From Betaproteobacteria bacterium (lineage in GTDB: Bacteria > Acidobacteriota > Terriglobia > Acidiferrales > UBA7541), in NCBI GenBank assembly GCA_903970165.1, contig CAJCHZ010000119.1:1-48574 (forward strand): a DNA stretch of 48,574 nucleotides, given 5' to 3'. The notes beneath the pieces are model-generated. The model worked only from the letters and a program-made list of their open reading frames with translations, ran no database searches and was not told where the DNA came from. Shown here one piece after another: positions 18,040-25,995 of this stretch. Every line of letters starts with the position of its first letter. Position 1 is the stretch's first letter. Both the position numbers and the translations under genes were made by a program.

Positions 18040-19518
18040 CTAAATGTAATCCCCTGTAGCGGCTAAGGGTTCTTCTATTTTTGCGGGCGGTCCGATGGAG
18101 ACGAATTGCTCGCGTGTGGGCTCGGCGCAGCAATACCATGGCTCGCTTAGAAACGGCACGGTGACTTCCGGCGTCTCTGCGCGTTGCATGCGAGGTGCAT
18201 CGAGCCCCGCGGCGGCATGGGCTGCTTTCCAGATGCGTTCGAAAACGGCCGAGCGGGATTCTTTTCTTCGATTGCCTTCCGCGGCAATCGCTTGAACGGT
18301 TTCGCTGAGCGCATCCACACGCGAATCGGCGTGTTTCCAAGGGTAAAAAAACGACTGCGGGTCAAACGGCCCGACGTTTTGCCGTATTTCGTCCAACTCC
18401 AAAAGCAAGGAACCTTCAGGAATGAGCAGGCGAATGCCAAGCTGGATGGGGGCGACATTTTCAATCAGGGATTCGGCCTGCAGCACGCGCAACAGATCCA
18501 GATAACTTTCGAGCGTCGTCCACTGAGTGAACGGCAGGAAAGTCGGATGAAGAATCATTCCGAGATCGCGGAAGGCTCGGACCACATGCAGAAAATCCTC
18601 GCGCGTGTGGCCCTTGTCCAGGGCTTGCAGCACGGCATTATCGAGATATTCGACAGCGCTTATGACAAAGAGGCAGCCGGTTTCTTTGAGCGTGAGCAAA
18701 TGCGTTTCGTATTTTTTCAGGTGCTCAATTTTTATGGTGACGTCGTAGGTGACTCGGGGAAACTCCCGGTGAAACTCCTGGACAAGTTCCATGGCATGTT
18801 TGATGCCGTTGAAAAAGTCCGGGTCGCCAAACGAAATGTGCTGCGCGCCTGCAGCGACTTGCTGGCGAATGTCCTCCATCACGACGGAGCAGTTGACGAT
18901 TCGAAACACACCTTTGTAGACCGGAACGATGGGGCAGTGGCGGCAAAGGTGTTTGCAGCCGCGGCTGGCCTCGGTTGACCCAACGATGCGGAATTCTCCG
19001 CCGGGCAACACGAGATGGGCGTATTTTTCGATCGAAGGCATGCCGGCGCGGTCTGGGACTTCAAAGGAGAGGCGTTCGAGCGAAATGAGAGGCTCGCGCT
19101 GAACACTTTTTTCACCGCTTTCAGGGCTTTCACTGCTTTCGTCGAGTTCAGCGCTTGCGATTCGCTCTGCCAGTTGAACGAGTCCGCGCTCGAATTCTCC
19201 ACCGAGGATGGTTGAGACGCCGAGCGTGCGAAGATAGTCCGCGTTCATCGGCGCGTAGAGCCCATAACAGCACAAATGAGCTGAGGGATTCAGTTCGCGC
19301 AAGGACGGAATCAGTTTGGCGGCGAGACGCGTGGCGGTGTGCATCGGCAGGTAGATGCCGATCAACCCGGCTCCGCGCAGGGTGCCTTCCTCCAACGCTT
19401 GCCTTGAAAGATCGACGCAAACTACCTCGTGAGCGCGCTTGCGGAGCCACGCCGCAGGAGACGCCAGACCGAATGGTTGGCGGCCCAACTCATAGGTCGA
19501 AATCAGAACGATGTTCAC
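18040..19518 (-). CDS. Radical SAM protein with CCAEP tail
   Basis: A 492-residue protein from GTG 19518 (ATG 19572 adds 18 residues). Residues ~1-120 form a B12-binding-like Rossmann fold (NIVLISTYELGRQPFG, GLIGIYLPMHTATRLA, STILGGEFERGL) without the DxHxxG cobalamin motif. The radical SAM core (~175-420) has the cluster motif CKHLCRHC (C188, C192, C195) and ISFGDPDFFNG. Near the end WYCCAEPTREQF places Cys463-Cys464 in a CCAEP motif. I recall a family named for a CUAEP/CCAEP tail, where the first Cys may be selenocysteine; here the codons are TGC TGC, so no Sec. Reaction unknown. First gene of a pair with the ATP-grasp gene; divergent from acnA. Confidence 0.92.
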   Translation of the reverse strand: MNIVLISTYELGRQPFGLASPAAWLRKRAHEVVCVDLSRQALEEGTLRGAGLIGIYLPMHTATRLAAKLIPSLRELNPSAHLCCYGLYAPMNADYLRTLGVSTILGGEFERGLVQLAERIASAELDESSESPESGEKSVQREPLISLERLSFEVPDRAGMPSIEKYAHLVLPGGEFRIVGSTEASRGCKHLCRHCPIVPVYKGVFRIVNCSVVMEDIRQQVAAGAQHISFGDPDFFNGIKHAMELVQEFHREFPRVTYDVTIKIEHLKKYETHLLTLKETGCLFVISAVEYLDNAVLQALDKGHTREDFLHVVRAFRDLGMILHPTFLPFTQWTTLESYLDLLRVLQAESLIENVAPIQLGIRLLIPEGSLLLELDEIRQNVGPFDPQSFFYPWKHADSRVDALSETVQAIAAEGNRRKESRSAVFERIWKAAHAAAGLDAPRMQRAETPEVTVPFLSEPWYCCAEPTREQFVSIGPPAKIEEPLAATGDYI

Positions 19519-19605
19519 GCGTGTACAAGTATAGCTGGCTGTCCGCCGCGGTGAATCGTTTTCGGTTATCATGGAATCGCTAAGTTGATGGAAAGGACCG
19601 AGAGA

Positions 19606-22272
19606 ATGGCAATGGCCGCAGGGAACTCCTTCGGAACGCGCGACAAACTGAATGTTGGCGCGCAATCGTTCGATATTCACCGGCTGGAACTGCTGGAGAA
19701 GAAGAACCCATCGAATCTGGCGAAGCTGCCTTTTTCGCTGCGCATCCTGCTGGAAAATCTTTTGCGCTGCGAAGACGGACGGTTTGTGCATCCCGCAGAT
19801 ATTGTCGCGCTATCGAATTGGACTCCGGGCTCGGCGGATAAAGAAGTTGCGTTTATGCCCGCCCGCGTGCTGCTGCAGGATTTTACCGGCGTGCCTGCGG
19901 TGGTCGATCTGGCGACGATGCGCGAAGCCATCAAGCGTATGGGAGGCAGCCCGCGGCTCATCAATCCACTTTTTCCAGCTGAGCTGGTCATTGATCATTC
20001 CGTGCAAGTGGATCATTTCGGCGGCGCGAACGCGTTCGGTTTGAACGCCGAGCTGGAGTTTCAGCGCAACGTCGAGCGTTACGCTTTTCTGCGCTGGGGA
20101 CAGACGGCGTTTCAGAATTTCAAAGTTGTGCCGCCCGATACCGGGATCTGCCATCAAGTGAATCTCGAATATCTGGCGCGCGTGGTTTGCGCGGTTCCTT
20201 CGGGCAACAGAATGGAAGCGTATCCCGACTCGGTCGTGGGGACAGACTCGCACACGACGATGGTGAATGCGCTTGGCGTTTTCGGCTGGGGCGTCGGGGG
20301 TATCGAAGCAGAAGCAGCCATGCTCGGCCAGCCTTCTTCGATGCTGATTCCGGATGTGGTCGGTTTCCGTCTGCATGGGAAGTTGCGCGAAGGCGCGACG
20401 GCGACGGACCTTGTGCTGACGGTAACGGAAATGCTGCGGAAAAAGGGTGTGGTCGGTAAATTTGTGGAGTTCTGCGGCACGGGGCTTTCCAGCCTCAGCG
20501 TGCCGGACCGAGCGACCATCGCCAACATGGCGCCCGAATATGGCGCGACCATGGGCTTTTTCCCTGTGGACGAAGAGACGCTTGCCTATTTGCATTTCAC
20601 GGCGCGCGGCGAAGAGCAAATCGCGCTCGTCGAGGCGTATTGCAAAGAGCAGATGCTTTTCCGCACGGACGAGACGGCGGACCCGGTCTTCAGCGACAAA
20701 CTGGAGCTGGATCTGAGCACTATCGAGCCAACGGTTGCGGGGCCGAAGCGTCCGCAGGACCGCGTGTTGCTGCGCAATGCGAAGAGTTCGTTCACAAAGG
20801 TTGTGGAAGGAACGCCGGAAAAACATGTTGCCGTGCGAAACAACGGCGACTCTTTTGATCTTTCCAGCGGCGCGGTGGTGATTGCAGCCATCACGAGTTG
20901 CACAAACACTTCGAATCCTTCGCTGATGCTGGGAGCGGGCCTGCTGGCCAAGAAAGCGGTCGAGCGTGGTTTGCAAGTCAAACCGTGGGTTAAAACGAGT
21001 CTAGCGCCCGGCTCAAAGGTGGTGACCGACTATCTCGATGCTTCCGGATTAACGAAATATCTGGATCAGCTGAATTTTCAGCTTGTGGGTTATGGCTGCA
21101 CGACGTGCATCGGAAATAGCGGTCCTTTGCCGGAAGCGATTGGCGCGGCCATCAAGGAAAACAATCTCGTAGCGGTCGCAGTGCTAAGCGGCAATCGAAA
21201 TTTTGAAGGGCGCATCCACCCGCTGGTGCGGGCGAATTATCTGGCGTCACCGCCGCTCGTCGTCGCGTACGCGCTGGCTGGACGCATGGATGTGGATTTA
21301 ACGACTGAGCCGCTGGGCACGGATTCCAGCGGCAACCCCGTTTATTTGCGCGAGATCTGGCCTACGCCGCAGGAGATCGAATCCACGGTGCGCGATTCCG
21401 TGACGAGCGAAATGTACCGCAAGGAGTACGCCAACGTTTTCGAGGGCGACGCGCATTGGAAGTCGATGCCCGTTCCTGAAGGCGACTTGTATCGATGGGA
21501 TCCGAAGTCCACGTACATCAAGCTGCCACCGTATTTCGACAACATGCCGAAGACGCCTCCGGCTCTTGCGGATATTCATGGCGCGCGGGTCCTGGCTATT
21601 TTGGGCGACAGCGTAACAACGGACCATATTTCGCCGGCAGGATCGATTCCCGTCGATTCGCCCGCAGGAAAATATCTGATCGCGAATGGCGTTAAGCCGC
21701 ACGAATTCAATTCCTACGGCGCACGGCGCGGCAATCACGAAGTGATGATGCGCGGAACGTTTGCGAATATCCGGTTGCGCAATCAACTCGCGCCTGGCAC
21801 GGAAGGTTGCTGGACACACTTCCTACCCGGCAACGAGAAGATGACGATTTATGATGCGGCGGTGAAATATCGTGAGGGCGGAGTGCCGCTAGTGGTTCTG
21901 GCAGGAAAAGAATATGGCTCCGGCTCTTCGCGCGACTGGGCAGCCAAAGGGACACGGTTGCTCGGTGTCCGCGCCGTAATTGCAGAGAGCTACGAGCGCA
22001 TCCATCGCAGCAATCTCGTTGGCATGGGCGTGCTGCCACTGGAATATAAGCCCGGAGAAAATCGCGAGAGTCTTGGGTTGACCGGGCAGGAAGTTTTTGA
22101 GATGGAAGGCGTTGCCTCGCTTTCACCGAAGAAGGCCATCACGGTGCGCGCCGAGGCCGACGACGGTTCGTCGAAAACATTTACCGCGATTGCGCGCGTC
22201 GATACGCCGGAAGAAGTCTCGTACTATCACCATGGCGGGATCTTGCAGTACGTTTTGCGGCAGATGCTGTAG
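19606..22272 (+). CDS. acnA: Aconitate hydratase A
   Basis: An 888-residue aconitase that interconverts citrate and isocitrate in the TCA cycle. The 4Fe-4S ligands are in ITSCTNTSNP and YGCTTCIGNSGP; DSHTTMVNALGVFGWGVGG and the swivel-domain YGSGSSRDWAAKG are intact. AcnA/IRP-type length and order. The open frame starts with TTG at 19585 and ATG at 19588, but ATG 19606 has AAGGA at 19593-19597, eight bases upstream, and is preferred. Followed after nine bases by the amidohydrolase gene. Confidence 0.96.
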   Translation: MAMAAGNSFGTRDKLNVGAQSFDIHRLELLEKKNPSNLAKLPFSLRILLENLLRCEDGRFVHPADIVALSNWTPGSADKEVAFMPARVLLQDFTGVPAVVDLATMREAIKRMGGSPRLINPLFPAELVIDHSVQVDHFGGANAFGLNAELEFQRNVERYAFLRWGQTAFQNFKVVPPDTGICHQVNLEYLARVVCAVPSGNRMEAYPDSVVGTDSHTTMVNALGVFGWGVGGIEAEAAMLGQPSSMLIPDVVGFRLHGKLREGATATDLVLTVTEMLRKKGVVGKFVEFCGTGLSSLSVPDRATIANMAPEYGATMGFFPVDEETLAYLHFTARGEEQIALVEAYCKEQMLFRTDETADPVFSDKLELDLSTIEPTVAGPKRPQDRVLLRNAKSSFTKVVEGTPEKHVAVRNNGDSFDLSSGAVVIAAITSCTNTSNPSLMLGAGLLAKKAVERGLQVKPWVKTSLAPGSKVVTDYLDASGLTKYLDQLNFQLVGYGCTTCIGNSGPLPEAIGAAIKENNLVAVAVLSGNRNFEGRIHPLVRANYLASPPLVVAYALAGRMDVDLTTEPLGTDSSGNPVYLREIWPTPQEIESTVRDSVTSEMYRKEYANVFEGDAHWKSMPVPEGDLYRWDPKSTYIKLPPYFDNMPKTPPALADIHGARVLAILGDSVTTDHISPAGSIPVDSPAGKYLIANGVKPHEFNSYGARRGNHEVMMRGTFANIRLRNQLAPGTEGCWTHFLPGNEKMTIYDAAVKYREGGVPLVVLAGKEYGSGSSRDWAAKGTRLLGVRAVIAESYERIHRSNLVGMGVLPLEYKPGENRESLGLTGQEVFEMEGVASLSPKKAITVRAEADDGSSKTFTAIARVDTPEEVSYYHHGGILQYVLRQML

Positions 22273-22281
22273 AATCGCTGC

Positions 22282-23616
22282 GTGTTTCCGTTCCATTCTC
22301 CAACCGTGAGCCGCTTCGCTCGTTTTGTGCTGTTCGCTTTCTGTCCGTTTTTCCTTTCCCCATTCCGCTTAGCGGCGCAACAGAACCCCTCGAAAGCAGC
22401 CGTTACCGTAATTCGCGCAGGAAAAGTTGTTGATGTAGATGCCGGGCGGGTACTCAGCAACCAAATCATCGTGGTGCGCGGCGACAAAATTGAAGCAATT
22501 GGCGAAGCCCTGGCCATTCCGCAGGGGGCAAAGGTCATCGACCTTTCTAAAATGACTGTGCTTCCCGGACTTATCGATTGCCACACGCATTTGGCGGATG
22601 GCGCGCGGGATGGCGATCCGATTTCGCAACTGAAAAAAACCGCCGCTCAGGTCGCCCTCGAATCCGTGCCCAACGCTCGACTTACTCTCGAGTCGGGATT
22701 TACAACCGTGCGCGACGTTGGAGTTTATCGAGCACTCGGCGACGTTGCGCTTCGAGATGCGATCAACCGAGGCTACATCGATGGGCCTCGTATGTTCGTC
22801 GCCGGAGCCTACATCACCATTACGGGCGGGGCCGGAGCGATGACAGGATTTGCTCCCGACATTCAGCTCCCCTGGGATTTGCATTTCGGCGAAGCCAACA
22901 GCCCGTGGGAGGTGCGCCAGAAGGTTCGTCTGCTCGTTCAAAACGGCGCAGATCACATCAAAGTACTCTCCACCGGCGCGGTGCTTACGCACGGGAGCAA
23001 TCCTAGCTCCATCGAATTCACTCCCGAGGAACTACAAGCTGCCGTGGACGAAGCTCACCACTTCGGTTTACGGGTGGCGGCTCATGCCCACGCTGCCGAC
23101 GGCATCAAGAATGCAATTCGCGCCGGTGTCGCTTCGGTTGAGCATGCCACATTGATTGACGACGAAGGCATGGCCCTCGCGAAAGAGCGCGGCACATATC
23201 TCGACATGGATATATATGACGAAGAATGTATCGAAGAAGACGGCAGAAATGGCAACACGCCCGCGGATTTTCTGGAGCACGATCGTGACCTGGGAGAAGC
23301 GCAGCGGCAGCGTTTTGCGAAGGCGGTGCGCGCAGGACTTAAGATGTCGTTTGGGACGGACGCCGGTGTCTGTCCCTACGGCGTGGCAGCGCGCCAGTTT
23401 GCGTTCATGGTGAAATACGGCATGACTTCCATGCAAGCAATTCAGACGGCTACTCACAATGCGGCCGACCTACTGGGTAAATCGGATTTGCTGGGATCGA
23501 TTCAGCCCGGGAAATATGCGGATATCATTGCGGTCACTGGTGATCCGATCGCGGACGTCCGGGCACTGGAGCACGTGAGCTTTGTGATGAAAGAAGGGAA
23601 GATTTACAAACAGTAG
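22282..23616 (+). CDS. Secreted amidohydrolase (imidazolonepropionase/prolidase-like)
   Basis: A 444-residue protein starting at GTG 22282 with a hydrophobic signal (RFVLFAFCPFFLSPFRLAA). The binuclear metal centre of the amidohydrolase superfamily is complete: HTH (His101, His103), Lys227 in DHIKVLSTGAV for carbamylation, His268 and His270 in AAHAHAADG, His288 in SVEHAT, and Asp360 in SFGTDAG. This arrangement fits the Xaa-Pro dipeptidase or arginine-carboxypeptidase-like branch, so hydrolysis of a dipeptide or N-acyl amino acid outside the cytoplasm is likely. Nine bases downstream of acnA, perhaps co-transcribed, but no functional link is evident. Confidence 0.92.
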   Translation: MFPFHSPTVSRFARFVLFAFCPFFLSPFRLAAQQNPSKAAVTVIRAGKVVDVDAGRVLSNQIIVVRGDKIEAIGEALAIPQGAKVIDLSKMTVLPGLIDCHTHLADGARDGDPISQLKKTAAQVALESVPNARLTLESGFTTVRDVGVYRALGDVALRDAINRGYIDGPRMFVAGAYITITGGAGAMTGFAPDIQLPWDLHFGEANSPWEVRQKVRLLVQNGADHIKVLSTGAVLTHGSNPSSIEFTPEELQAAVDEAHHFGLRVAAHAHAADGIKNAIRAGVASVEHATLIDDEGMALAKERGTYLDMDIYDEECIEEDGRNGNTPADFLEHDRDLGEAQRQRFAKAVRAGLKMSFGTDAGVCPYGVAARQFAFMVKYGMTSMQAIQTATHNAADLLGKSDLLGSIQPGKYADIIAVTGDPIADVRALEHVSFVMKEGKIYKQ

Positions 23617-23643
23617 GCTTACCGAGTCGCAGCGGTTTCTAAG

Positions 23644-23668
23644 GGGGAGCAGGGTTTCGGTACTCCCC
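23644..23668. terminator. Weak hairpin between convergent genes
   Basis: GGGGAG at 23644-23649 pairs with CTCCCC at 23663-23668 around a 13-base loop in the 53-base gap between two convergent genes. There is no T run, so terminator function is only suggested by position. Confidence 0.3.
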
Positions 23669-23669
23669 A

Positions 23670-25133
23670 CTAGCTGCGCCCTTCGCGTTTTTGCGCGACG
23701 ACCAATCCGCGCGGCGTTGGCAACAGCAAGACCGACAGCAGACCTTCCGCTTCCAGTTTTAGAGCGCCTTCGCGAACCGTTTTCATCAGGGAACTCGCGT
23801 CGTGCATCAGGATGAGCCCGTGTGGATTCATCTGCGGCAGAAACTTGCGCACTTCCTGCTCGCGCAACGGCGCATCGCTATCGCAGAAAAGAAGATCGAT
23901 TCGGCCTTCCACTTTCATATCCAGGCTGGATTCGTTTCGGGCGTCAATCCATTGGCCAAGGCCCGAAGAAGCGAAGCGCTGTTGCGCGGCAGCGAACACT
24001 TTCGCGTCGTACTCGCAGGTGATGACGCGGCCAAAGCCGTTGGCTTTGAGTCCCTCCGCGATGCGCAGCGTGCTTAGCCCGGAAAAAGTGCCCGTCTCGA
24101 CGATCAGCTCTGGCTTGAGGGTGGTGACAATCGCCTTCAGGAAATCCAGCACCTCGACTTCCGCACTCATCGAATCATACATGTGCCAGCGCTCGGGATG
24201 CGGGCATTCCAGCGTTGGGCGATGATATTCCGGCTGGAGCACATCGCCGCGCGAAGCAATGTGCTCTACGATGCGATGCTCTTTTTTCTGTCCGTGGAAT
24301 TGACTTTTAAGACGCCAAAGTAACACCGCGCCAAGCAGGATCGAAACGAGACTGGCGGTCTGCGCGTTGGACATACCAAAAAAGGAATGCGGATTGAGGC
24401 GGATGAATTCGATCGAGAAGCGAGCGATGCCAGTGAGAATGAGATAATTACAAAAGATTTCACCCTTGGCTTTGGGCCCCTTGAGGGATTTCGTGCCCAT
24501 GTGCCAAAGAAACGCTGCGATGGCGAGCCAAATGAAAAATTCGTAGAGCGGAGTGGGGTGAACGGTGCAATTCTGCGGCAATCCATATTTATTGCACACT
24601 CCGCTATGGCCTTCGGGGTCCCAAATGCCCGTAGTCGGCACCAACCCCCTCGGAAAACTCATGCCCCAGGGTAGCGAAGTCGGAATACCGTAATCGCCGT
24701 CGCCCGAAAGTAAGCAGCCGATGCGTCCGATGGCGTATCCGACGCACGCAGCGGGCGAGCAAATATCCAGAAATTCGAGGAGCGGAATTTTCACCCAGTA
24801 GGCCAGAATCACGAGCGCGATAAATCCGCCGAGAAAACCGCCAAACCAGGCAAAGCCATACCGGCTGAAGAGCTGCGGCCACGGATTGGCGAAAAATTCG
24901 TGCGGACTTTCGAGGACGTGGTAAAGCCTCGCACCAATCAAGCCCGCAAGACCGGCGATTCCAATGATCAGGAAGCCTTCGTCCTTTTCGTTTCGCGCCG
25001 AAATGCTCTTGAGCTGCGACCTGCGGCGATCGAAATCGGCCTGCAAAAGATAGGCCGCGGCAAGCATGCCGATAGCGACCATCAACCCAAAGGTGGGTAT
25101 GGAGATGGGCCCAAGATGAAGGAAAGGGATCAT
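23670..25133 (-). CDS. Lgt-like prolipoprotein diacylglyceryl transferase fused to a SAM-dependent methyltransferase
   Basis: A 487-residue two-part protein in one uninterrupted frame. Residues 1-275 are a multi-pass membrane domain like Lgt, which moves diacylglycerol from phosphatidylglycerol onto the lipobox Cys of lipoproteins. GRIGCLLSGDGDYG (137-149) is a variant of the Lgt signature with Cys and Ser where Asn is usual, and Asp for Glu; Arg238 and Glu242 in RFSIEFIR match conserved positions; F97 stands before GG where E. coli has catalytic His103. Residues 315-487 are a class I methyltransferase with motif VETGTFSGLSTL (345-356), CEYDAK and LLFCDSDAP. Whether it still acylates lipoproteins is open. 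Confidence 0.9.
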   Translation of the reverse strand: MIPFLHLGPISIPTFGLMVAIGMLAAAYLLQADFDRRRSQLKSISARNEKDEGFLIIGIAGLAGLIGARLYHVLESPHEFFANPWPQLFSRYGFAWFGGFLGGFIALVILAYWVKIPLLEFLDICSPAACVGYAIGRIGCLLSGDGDYGIPTSLPWGMSFPRGLVPTTGIWDPEGHSGVCNKYGLPQNCTVHPTPLYEFFIWLAIAAFLWHMGTKSLKGPKAKGEIFCNYLILTGIARFSIEFIRLNPHSFFGMSNAQTASLVSILLGAVLLWRLKSQFHGQKKEHRIVEHIASRGDVLQPEYHRPTLECPHPERWHMYDSMSAEVEVLDFLKAIVTTLKPELIVETGTFSGLSTLRIAEGLKANGFGRVITCEYDAKVFAAAQQRFASSGLGQWIDARNESSLDMKVEGRIDLLFCDSDAPLREQEVRKFLPQMNPHGLILMHDASSLMKTVREGALKLEAEGLLSVLLLPTPRGLVVAQKREGRS

Positions 25134-25278
25134 GAATTGTGCGGCTCAGACTCCTTCGAAAGTATACATGAGGGCCGAACTCTCCCGACGCCACCTGCCT
25201 GGCCCTACCTCATTGGCGGCGGATTGACCTCGCTCACTCCGCCAAGCCAGCCTTCAAAGAGGAACAGCCCCTTTGCTG

Positions 25279-25297
25279 ATCTATAGTTGTGATAGAT
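25279..25297. promoter_or_regulatory. Inverted repeat, candidate VapBC operator
   Basis: ATCTAT (25279-25284) and ATAGAT (25292-25297) form a perfect 6-base inverted repeat with a 7-base spacer, 20 bases upstream of the vapB start. It includes TATAGT, a possible -10 box. VapB-VapC complexes usually autorepress by binding such repeats; binding here is inferred. Confidence 0.5.
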
Positions 25298-25317
25298 ACT
25301 TTTGTGGAGAGGCGGAC

Positions 25318-25560
25318 TTGTCAAAACAAAAACTAGCTAAGGTATTCCGCAATGGCCGCAGCCAGGCTGTGCGGTTGCCGAAAGAATTCCGCTTTGAAAG
25401 TGATAGAGTTCGAGTCCGGCGGCACGGAAACGGCATCCTGCTCGAGCCTGTCATTTCGGTTATAAGCAAGTGGTTTGCGGAGTTGGATAGTCTGAATGCG
25501 GAACCCTTCTTCACAAAGGGCAGGAAGCAGCCCCAAACGCCGCGCCGGCGGATTTTCTAG
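25318..25560 (+). CDS. vapB: VapB/VagC-type antitoxin (AbrB-like)
   Basis: An 80-residue antitoxin starting at TTG 25318, chosen because GGAGAGG ends five bases upstream; the longer frame from 25273 has no such site. KVFRNGRSQAVRLPKEFRF is the classic swapped-hairpin AbrB/SpoVT DNA-binding domain of VapB. The C-terminal half (ISKWFAELDSLNAEPFF) resembles the toxin-wrapping tail. Its TAG stop overlaps the vapC GTG by one base, giving translational coupling. It neutralises VapC and represses the operon. Confidence 0.93.
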   Translation: MSKQKLAKVFRNGRSQAVRLPKEFRFESDRVRVRRHGNGILLEPVISVISKWFAELDSLNAEPFFTKGRKQPQTPRRRIF

Positions 25561-25973
25561 TGAACTATCTTCTCGACACCAATGCGTGCATTGGTCTGAT
25601 CAATGGAAAACCAGCTTCCCTCCGAGCTCGATTTCAACGGGCCGTTCAGGCTCGATCTGAGATATGGGTGCCGAGCGTCGTCCTGTTTGAATTGTGGAAC
25701 GGCCTGGGGAAAAGCGCGAGCCCCGAAACAAATGCTGCGCGCGTGGAAACTTTCCGTGCCGGTCCGGTTCGGCTGCTTTCCTTCGAAGAAGAAGATGCGA
25801 GAGCAGCCGGGGCTTTACGCGCCACGCCGGAAGCCAGCGGACGCCCCATGGGGGCCTACGACCTGCTCATAGCAGGGCAAGCTCTGCGTCACAAGACGAC
25901 GCTCGTGACGGCAAATGTTCGCGAGTTCAGCCGGGTGAAAGGACTGGCCTGGGAAGACTGGACAACCTCTTAA
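25560..25973 (+). CDS. vapC: VapC-type PIN-domain ribonuclease toxin
   Basis: A 137-residue PIN protein from GTG 25560. The acidic metal-binding set is visible: Asp6 in YLLDTNACI, Glu44 in VVLFELWNG, Asp101 in GAYDLLIAGQAL, with VTANVREFSRV (Asn119, Glu122) as the fourth strand. VapC toxins cut tRNA or rRNA with Mg2+ and are held inactive by VapB. It ends 22 bases before the convergent APC permease. The complete pair contrasts with the decayed orphan antitoxin near 1.1 kb. Confidence 0.93.
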   Translation: MNYLLDTNACIGLINGKPASLRARFQRAVQARSEIWVPSVVLFELWNGLGKSASPETNAARVETFRAGPVRLLSFEEEDARAAGALRATPEASGRPMGAYDLLIAGQALRHKTTLVTANVREFSRVKGLAWEDWTTS

Positions 25974-25995
25974 TACGGACTTTGCCGTGCACCAG

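Noticed and set aside
19810..20976. Minus-strand frame of 388 residues opposite acnA
   Set aside because: Shadow of aconitase; rich in Arg/His with no domain-like pattern.
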